Part shown: positions 8,154 through 14,982 of the stretch, piece by piece | How the letters are laid out: every line of letters begins with the position of its first letter | Position numbering within the stretch: the first letter of the stretch is position 1 | Assembly: GCA_027600665.1 (NCBI GenBank) | Contig: JADGJL010000722.1 | Location: 1-14,982 of the forward strand | Length of the DNA: 14,982 nt | Origin: Irineochytrium annulatum | Lineage: Eukaryota > Chytridiomycota > Chytridiomycetes > Chytridiales > Chytridiaceae | Direction of reading: 5' to 3' | Position numbers and translations under genes: made by a program | The notes under the pieces: model-generated | What the model was told of the DNA's origin: nothing | Databases searched by the model: none | Seen by the model: only the letters and a program-made list of their open reading frames with translations

Positions 8154-9461
8154 ATGCAACGACACCTCTCATCACGAATGGCAAGGCATCTCCATTATCT
8201 CTTGACTCGGCTTGGTATGCGTCCATCAACTTCTTACACCTTCAAGGCGAGTAAGGATCGTGGAAGCGGAAGGAGTTGGGAACGGGTTGGATCTCTGTTT
8301 GAATTGATGATGGACTTCCCAGTAATCTTTATGCTACCACCATGTCTCAGACTACACGGCTGGCAATTGCGACGGACGACGGAGACGGCGGACGGCAACG
8401 GCGACCGCTCGACTACCGACGATGACGGACGTCTGCGACAGAATTAAACCCCCCCCTTTTATTTTCTTTTTATTTTTTTCTTCTTTCACGATCTAGATCA
8501 CTCGCCCTGCTGGTACCTAAGGATCGCGCCCGTGATCATCCTGTTGGATGTCGCGGTGAGAGCCTCTGACGTTGTGTTCCGCGTCTTGAGAGTTGGTCGC
8601 GCCCGGCCGTTCCGGCTACGGCCGCGAACGGTCACCCCTCGTTCGCCCCCCGAAGTCGGCCTCCATCTTTCACCTCCGAGGGGGTGAGACGTTGTAGAAG
8701 GTCGGCGAGCTGCCTCCGTGCTTGCGGACTTCGGAAGAGGTGGCGACACGGCCGTTGGATGGCAATGGGGCGGACGAGCGTGGATGTTGAACAGCCTCCG
8801 GGTTCGTCACTTCCATGATGCAAGGAAAAGCGAATGGGCGAGGCCGCGGATCCGCAGGACACAGGGGGCGGTGTGAGACGGGATGGGATGGGAAACTAAC
8901 GTTCCCCTCTCTTTTGCAGCTATCGCGGATTTGTACTTGACGAGCAACCATGTGAGTCTTCTTTCTTCTATTCTCATTTGTTCTGTTACGCTTGATGCTA
9001 ACTTCTACGTCACCTTCCACTTCGCCCTCTATCGCGAACCGGTGGCGATGAACGTCGACATGCCTTCGAGCCGAACCTCCACACGTCGGTACCCTGGCGC
9101 GTTCGACAACGACGGCAGCAAGAGTCATGGAAATGTCTTGCATAGCCGTTAATCCTCTCCTTGAAGTTTGCGCGTTTTTATCCATCTTTTGCCTTGTCAA
9201 GCGTACGGAGCCACCCGACGACGCCGTCAACTACCCACCACGGTCACGCTCACCGTCGTTTAGATCGTCTCGGTATTTGTAGTATCCGCTCTAATAAGCA
9301 ACAAGCAGACGGTAGCTTTTGATATTCTCGAAAAGGATTTTTCTGCGCCGCCAACAACATCAACATCGACGGCCTCCGCCCGCTGGCTTCGAGACGACAG
9401 CGACGAGTCGGAGATCAAGATCGGCGGCCACTTCGAGATATGGGGGCTATGTTGTGGATAA
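8154..9461 (+). CDS. Unrecognised membrane protein, tentative five- or six-exon model
   Basis: Proposed exons: 8154-8214, 8323-8430, 8497-8683, 8920-8951, 9071-9195 and 9264-9461. All junctions are GT-AG and phase-compatible, giving 236 residues. The start is the first ATG after the proposed leader. The ATG at 8331 is in the same frame, and the 108-nt first intron is itself open, so the N-terminus is uncertain. The acceptor at 8919 is excellent (ACTAAC, then a pyrimidine tract and TTTTGCAG), as is the donor GTGAGT at 8952; after GCTAAC near 8997 the next AG is the acceptor at 9070. The last splice (intron 9196-9263, 68 nt) joins AFLSIFCL to IVSVFVVSAL, making one strong transmembrane helix. 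Then comes FDILEKDFSAPP, a Ser/Thr-rich stretch and an acidic tail (DDSDESEIKIGGHFEIWG). No family recognised. The 236-nt intron may hide another exon, and a different 3' end near 9590-9632 is possible. Confidence 0.42.
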
Positions 9462-10023
9462 ATTGAGAAAGGGCGTGGAGTGTTGGAGAGTGTGGGGTGT
9501 TGGTGAGACGATATGGGAGACGTGGATACGACGGAGGTTTTTCGCTAGTACTGATGTCCTCAGGGTTTTCCCACGTGGTTTTCCCCTGAGGCGTGCCGCG
9601 AGGCATGCCGGAATCGGGCACTTACAAGATCTTAAATACATCGACATGACGAAGCGAGTTTGTGCTCAAATATCCTCTGCAGTTACAGATCCTGTGAGTC
9701 TTGATAACTATCCATTGCAGCGGAGCGAATCGTCGCTTGAGGAAGCACTGATGCGACTCCAGTCAAGGGGCATATGTCAATTTCAACGGACTTCAAATTT
9801 TGGCGAGCCCTGGGGCGTGGCGCCACACCCAGGAAGGATGAGAATAAGTCGCAAGGGCGAACGAACCTGGTTGGCCTTCAAAGATAGACTAAAACTGCAG
9901 GAAGAATTTTCGAGAATGTCGATCGCAATGCAGATAACAAAGCACACTAGGCATATATTAAGGCCTATCTATTTTCACCGCCGCGCTCGAAATGTCGCAC
10001 GCAATCCCATCATCCCCCACTCC
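9462..10023. other. Intergenic region between convergent genes
   Basis: This should hold the 3' UTRs of the membrane-protein locus (+) and DIM1 (-). A good acceptor-like site (TACTGATGTCCTCAG, ending 9562) suggests the upstream gene could have one more exon; one frame after it reads GFPTWFSPEACREACRNR and stops at 9632, but the phase does not match a visible donor. A plus-strand frame stays open through the whole stretch; I treat it as non-coding. Confidence 0.4.
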
Positions 10024-11173
<1,150 letters not shown>

Positions 11174-11352
11174 GATGGTGATGTGGCAAAGAAAAGTCGA
11201 TTGGTGAGTTTGTCAGATCCACCTTCAAGCCATCTGAATTTGGGAGTTCAAGCCGCCGTTCACATCCCCGCCTCCTTGAGCGGTTTTCCCTACTCCCAAG
11301 ACTTCCAGCCGCCTTCGCTTCCGCATGCACATTGCCCGCCGCCATTACAAAG
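11174..11352. promoter_or_regulatory. 179-bp divergent promoter between DIM1 and the TRAPP subunit gene
   Basis: The gap between two opposed start codons. It holds two exact copies of TTCAAGCC (11224-11231 and 11247-11254), 23 bp apart start to start (about two helical turns), in the same orientation. The same 8-mer occurs in the divergent promoter at 2404-2499. No clear TATA box was seen. Confidence 0.5.
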
Positions 11353-12166
11353 ATGCTGAATTCATCCGCCGTCTCCCTATCGCAGTCCCATCCGACGCTC
11401 CCGTCGCAATTCAACGCACCCGCGACACCACCGACATCGTTTAACGTGCAATGCGTCGCTCTGATCGGGAAAACGGTAGTAGATTATTTGTTTTGGTGTT
11501 GAGTGTGGTGGCTGACTTGCGACACCAGAACAACCCGCTGTTCATCCGATCTTTCAACACGTCCCAACAACACCTCCGATTCCACTACTGCTGGTGAGGG
11601 AAGCGAAAAGCGATATTTTTCTAGCGAGTTCTAAAAGGGTGGTATTGCGATACAGCCATACGGCCGTCGATGTGATCGAAGAACGAGGTGCGTAATGATG
11701 TGTTCGCCGGTCCTGTCGGCAGTGTCTTGACACGTATCTGTTTGCAGTAAGCCCCGGCGCAAAGCACACGGACCTGTATCTTGGCCTGCTGTTTGCAATG
11801 GAGGACCTAGCGGTGTATGTTGCATGCCTTTTATGGAGCAATGGATTTACGATGTTCACAGCTTTGGTTACATGACGAACACGAAAGTTAAGCTTGTGGT
11901 GGTGATTGGGGTGACGGATGCGCCAATAAAGGATATGGAGATGAAAAATGTGAGGAAGTTCTGCCATTATACTCGTTTTGATGTTTACTCGTCACTTGCA
12001 GCTGTTCCGGCGAATCCACAACGCTTACGTCAACCTGGTCTCGAATCCTTTCTTCGATCACGAGCAGAGCGGTGAGATAACTTCGAAGAATTTCTATGCG
12101 GCGATATCGGAGATGGTCGCCGTTAACCTCGTGCCTCCCAGTCGGCATACAGTTGCAGCACGATAA
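11353..12166 (+). CDS. TRAPP complex subunit, TRAPPC2L/Tca17-like, six exons
   Basis: Exons: 11353-11475, 11529-11593, 11656-11687, 11748-11814, 11862-11949 and 12002-12166; introns of 53, 62, 60, 47 and 52 nt, all GT-AG and in phase; 179 residues. The sedlin/TRAPPC2L family has a longin-like fold and acts in the TRAPP tethering complex that activates Rab GTPases on ER-Golgi and Golgi membranes. Family landmarks are VQCVALIGKTNNPLFIRSF, LRFHYCCHTAVDVIEER, DLYLGLLFAMEDLAVFGY, MTNTKVKLVVVIG and LFRRIHNAYVNLVSNPFF, in that order. The first 30 or so residues are Ser/Pro-rich and extend beyond the usual family start, as does the short basic tail. TRAPPC2L/Tca17 fits better than TRAPPC2/Trs20 because of the GKTNNPLFI and 'DLYLGLL' segments. 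Confidence 0.88.
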
Positions 12167-12333
12167 TGGATGCAGTATACAAGTGTATAGATTAAATGTA
12201 TTGGATGGAGTTGGGCTTGTTTGTCTATCTAAAATGGTTATCGTCAATTCGACCGAAGATCACTTCCCCAGCTTGAACTGCGGAGGCATCGTGCCGTTCT
12301 CCCAACGCCCGCCGTCCACCACTTCCAGCGGCC

Positions 12334-13883
12334 ATGTTTAGCTCGTCCGCCCTGTCCCGTGACCTCCCGGACGACGTCTGGGTCCTGATCCTTAATACCT
12401 TGGCGGCGTCCGACGACATCTTATCCCTCTCGCGCTACGAATGCACCTGCAAACGGTCCCTCCGCGGCGCCACCAACAACATCTGGTACACGGCCTACCG
12501 CTCCGCCTTCCCTCGTCTCACCACGTCGGTCGCCTACTACAAGGCCGACACCCCAAAGAAGCGCGCCGCGACGAACTGGAAGCGGAAGCTCAGGGCCGCG
12601 CGTCGGCTCATCAGCGACTGGACGTACCGCTTTGACGGGAAACCGCGGCAGCACATGCAAGAGATCAATCGCCACTTGATGGACATCCATGGCGGGATCA
12701 ACGCCGATGATATCGATTACACGGGCGAGTTTGCAGTGGATTATGCGTTCGAGCTGGGAGGGGCCCGGAGGCCCTACATGATGCACGTGTCGGACGCGAT
12801 GATTTACGAGGTGGATGGGGAAGACGTCGTTATGCGGCGGTACTTCAACTGCCTGCTCCTCGAGTACCCATCGGGGACGCTGGTGAACTCGCGGATATTC
12901 AGATCGATCGAGAGCCCGCCTGTGGTTCACATGTTGGATTTCACGAGGAAGGTGTTCACGGTCGTGATTGAGAGGGATGGTGTGCATCGGGCAGAGGCGT
13001 ACAAGTTGTTCGAGCCGAACGAGGGCCCGTTGTTCAGCGTAACGGTGACGGGGAGCGTACGCGTGATCCCGCATCCGATCATTAAGATGAGGACGCCGGA
13101 CGACGTGCCGAGCGATTACCTTATCCTGGGCTTCATCCACGACGGCGATGCGTTCGTGACGCACCACCACGTTACAGCGGGCGTTATCGATCGCAAGGTG
13201 GTCGGGCGGCAGGTTGAATGGATCTCCGAGTGCGACCCCTACGCCCCGAATCTCCTCATGACGGGCCACAGCCGACCCCGCAGCGGCATTACGATCTGGG
13301 ATCACGTCAAGGGCTCGGCCCTAATGTCGTTCCACGATCCCTCTGAGAGCGTGCTAGGCGCGCCGGTGCACTCGATATGGGGCGCGGCCTTCGTCGACGA
13401 GGCGGACGGGTGGGAGGATCAGGAGTGGCAACGCCCGCAGGCGCTGATGCTGGCTTCGTGCGGGAATCATCCGGAGAGCTATAAGTTCGTCGTGTGGAAC
13501 CTCGAGGGGGCTTTGAGGCTTGTTGGACCGCAAGCCGTAGGCACGGTGATGGATGAGGGGACCTGTCCGAAACTGTCGATGAAGCTGATTGAGACGACGT
13601 TTACCGTAGCGCGTTATGACGGTAGGGCATGTTTCGCTCATTTTTATATTAAGTTATATAATAATGTATCTCTTAACACATAGATTCGCCAACCTCCTTT
13701 TACGTTGTGATCCCTTTGCTCTATGTACTTACCTCGAGCGGGACTTTGCGCGTGCATAACCTCGACACCGGCGCTTTGCTGAAGGAAATTGTGGGGCTCG
13801 ACAATGGGCTTGGGCTGAACAGGGGACCCGATGGGGAAATGGTGGTGTCTGGGTCGGATGTGATACATGAGATAAGCAGATGA
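12334..13883 (+). CDS. F-box protein with beta-propeller-like repeats, two exons
   Basis: Exons 12334-13621 and 13684-13883 flank a 62-nt GT-AG intron (13622-13683, tail TTAACACATAG); the product is 495 residues. Without splicing the frame ends in an AT-rich, unlikely tail, while the spliced form ends in a good repeat. The N-terminus reads LPDDVWVLILNTL (about 11-23), then SLSRYECTCKRSLRGATNNIW, the F-box pattern. The rest has propeller-like strands: SGITIWDH (about 317), YKFVVWNLEG (about 383) and, in exon 2, SGTLRVHNLDTGALL. F-box proteins recruit substrates to SCF ubiquitin ligases through Skp1; the propeller would bind the target. Neither partner nor substrate can be named. The 167-bp upstream gap holds a related TTCAAGC (complement at 12271-12277). 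Confidence 0.82.
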
Positions 13884-14921
13884 ATGTATATTGGGGAAAT
13901 TAACATAATCACTCAACCTTCAAAGCAATAGTACACTGGTGCCTGTAATTAGTCAAGATGGGAACGTCATCTATAGTGTTCGTTTTTGTAAGTGCATAGA
14001 AACTGTGGAACCGCAACATGAATGGGACCAGAAATATTGGAAGGGTATTCATGTGGTCTCATGGACATGACACCCCTCCTCTTGAGCACGAACGCGCCAA
14101 TGCTGTTTAAATGTTGGCAATGCCGATGCTGTTCAATCGTTGATATTACGATGCCATGTCTTCTCATTTTTTAACATTTCTTTTCCGTTTCATTTCTATT
14201 TACTCGTTCATACTGCAATCCATCCCATGCCCACCATCTGACTTTTTGTTTACACCATTCGTTATAATCTTTTTCGGCTCCATTGCGTAGTCAAAAAATA
14301 TAAGGATATTATGAACAAACGGAAGCTTCGTTCTTAGTAGATATTGATCTCCTTTCACACTTAATGGACCGTTGTATTGGGAAGAGGCCGACTAATTTAT
14401 AGACTCATTTATAGTGTATTGGACTCAGTCAGGAAAGTTGCTAATGCAGTTTTGGTCTGATAATGGACGTGGCTAGTACAAGGGCCTGCAACTGGAAAGG
14501 CGGACTGGGAAAACAACTGCTCCAGAGATATGATGACTCGTGCCCAGAAATACGGGGCTTCTAGTGCACCCCAGAGTTTCGCTGGTAGACTTTTTCGCTC
14601 CACTTTACAAAAGTTCACTTAGCTCTCGACTCAATCGTCACAAGAAGGCAACTTTTATTCTTTGGCATTCAAAACTCATGCGAAGGACTGAGTTCGTAGC
14701 ATTGACCAGCTGTCTAATGAGAGGAGGCAAACGACAAGAGACAAGCAGCAAGGAAGATAGCAAGTACGGCAGGTTGGCGGATGATAAAACAAAAGTGCAA
14801 AAAGGAATCGAGAGAATGCAGATTGCAATCAGAGAGCATGATGAACTTGAGTGAATAAAGCGAGAAGCAAGGGGAACGAGCAAAGAAGGCGTTGATAAAA
14901 ATGATGATGACCGCAGCTTCT
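13884..14921. other. AT-rich intergenic region between convergent genes
   Basis: Both flanking genes end here, so 3' UTRs are expected at each side. Composition is clearly more AT-rich than in the genes. The open frames at 14540-14854 (+) and 14638-14955 (-) overlap each other, lack GC-rich third positions and show no domain, so I do not call them. No tRNA-like or transposon-like structure was found. Confidence 0.5.
14100..14142. repeat. Imperfect 17-bp direct repeat
   Basis: ATGCTGTTTAAATGTTG (14100-14116) and ATGCTGTTCAATCGTTG (14126-14142) match at 14 of 17 positions with a 26-bp period, in AT-rich intergenic DNA. It may be a small local duplication. Confidence 0.45.
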
Positions 14922-14982
14922 TCAGCAGATCTGCGAGTTGTCCGGCTTGACCCACACCGACCCGGAGAAGCAGTCCGGGTCC
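14922..14982 (-). CDS. C-terminal end of an unidentified gene (5' part outside window)
   Basis: Read from the right edge on the minus strand, one frame gives DPDCFSGSVWVKPDNSQIC and then TGA at 14924-14922. Every one of the 19 sense codons ends in G or C, the strongest coding bias in the window, and the bias stops at the TGA where the AT-rich DNA begins. The minus-strand frame extending to 14638 across the same bases lacks this bias and is a shadow. Too little is present to assign a family. Confidence 0.6.
   Translation of the reverse strand, partial: DPDCFSGSVWVKPDNSQIC

Noticed and set aside
8670..9230. A 186-residue minus-strand frame
   Set aside because: It runs opposite the strongest plus-strand splice signals (the acceptor at 8919 and donor at 8952) and shows no recognisable domain; it is listed as an alternative only if the plus-strand model fails.
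12421..13305. A 294-residue minus-strand frame opposite the F-box gene
   Set aside because: It is the antisense shadow of a clear coding exon with GC-rich third positions; the residues are H/R/V-rich without a domain.
14638..14955. A Ser/Leu-rich minus-strand frame suggestive of a membrane protein
   Set aside because: It lacks the third-position GC bias. The overlapping frame at 14922-14982 has perfect bias and a stop codon, so this one is a shadow plus AT-rich intergenic sequence.

Overview
The window looks like compact nuclear DNA of a fungus, most likely a basidiomycete. This rests on dense short GT-AG introns (mostly 42-119 nt), C/T-rich leaders, GC-rich third codon positions and short gaps between genes. 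The protein families are also fungal or generally eukaryotic: Dim1, a TRAPP subunit, an F-box protein and a three-RRM protein. All genes except the first are split, so I rebuilt the coding sequences by joining exons at phase-compatible GT-AG sites. No RNA gene, transposon, CRISPR array or bacterial-type operon was seen.

Layout. 2-1231 (+): 3' part of a coiled-coil/low-complexity protein. 1478-2403 (-): three-exon gene for an unrecognised 260-residue protein. 2500-3077 (+): three-exon gene for a free-standing CaMKII association-domain protein, head-to-head with the previous gene across 96 bp. 3078-4158: intergenic DNA ending in a long ATG-free leader. 4159-6288 (+): seven-exon Rim4-like RNA-binding protein with three RRMs and a Q/H/P-rich tail. 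6289-7340: no supported gene. 7341-9461 (+): probable gene with a spliced ATG-free leader and an unrecognised membrane protein (tentative model). 10024-11173 (-): five-exon DIM1, the 18S rRNA dimethyltransferase. 11353-12166 (+): six-exon TRAPPC2L/Tca17-like subunit, head-to-head with DIM1. 12334-13883 (+): F-box protein with propeller-like repeats. 13884-14921: AT-rich DNA without a clear gene. 14922-14982 (-): last codons of a gene that begins outside the window.

The genes do not form one pathway. They are housekeeping genes (ribosome biogenesis, vesicle tethering) mixed with regulatory ones (RNA binding, F-box, CaMKII-hub-like). The most notable non-coding signal is the 8-mer TTCAAGCC. It occurs twice in each of the two divergent promoters, and I found no other exact copy by eye, which suggests a shared transcription-factor site. 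The most novel loci are the orphan membrane-protein gene with its spliced leader, the unrecognised gene at 1478-2403, and the solitary CaMKII association domain.
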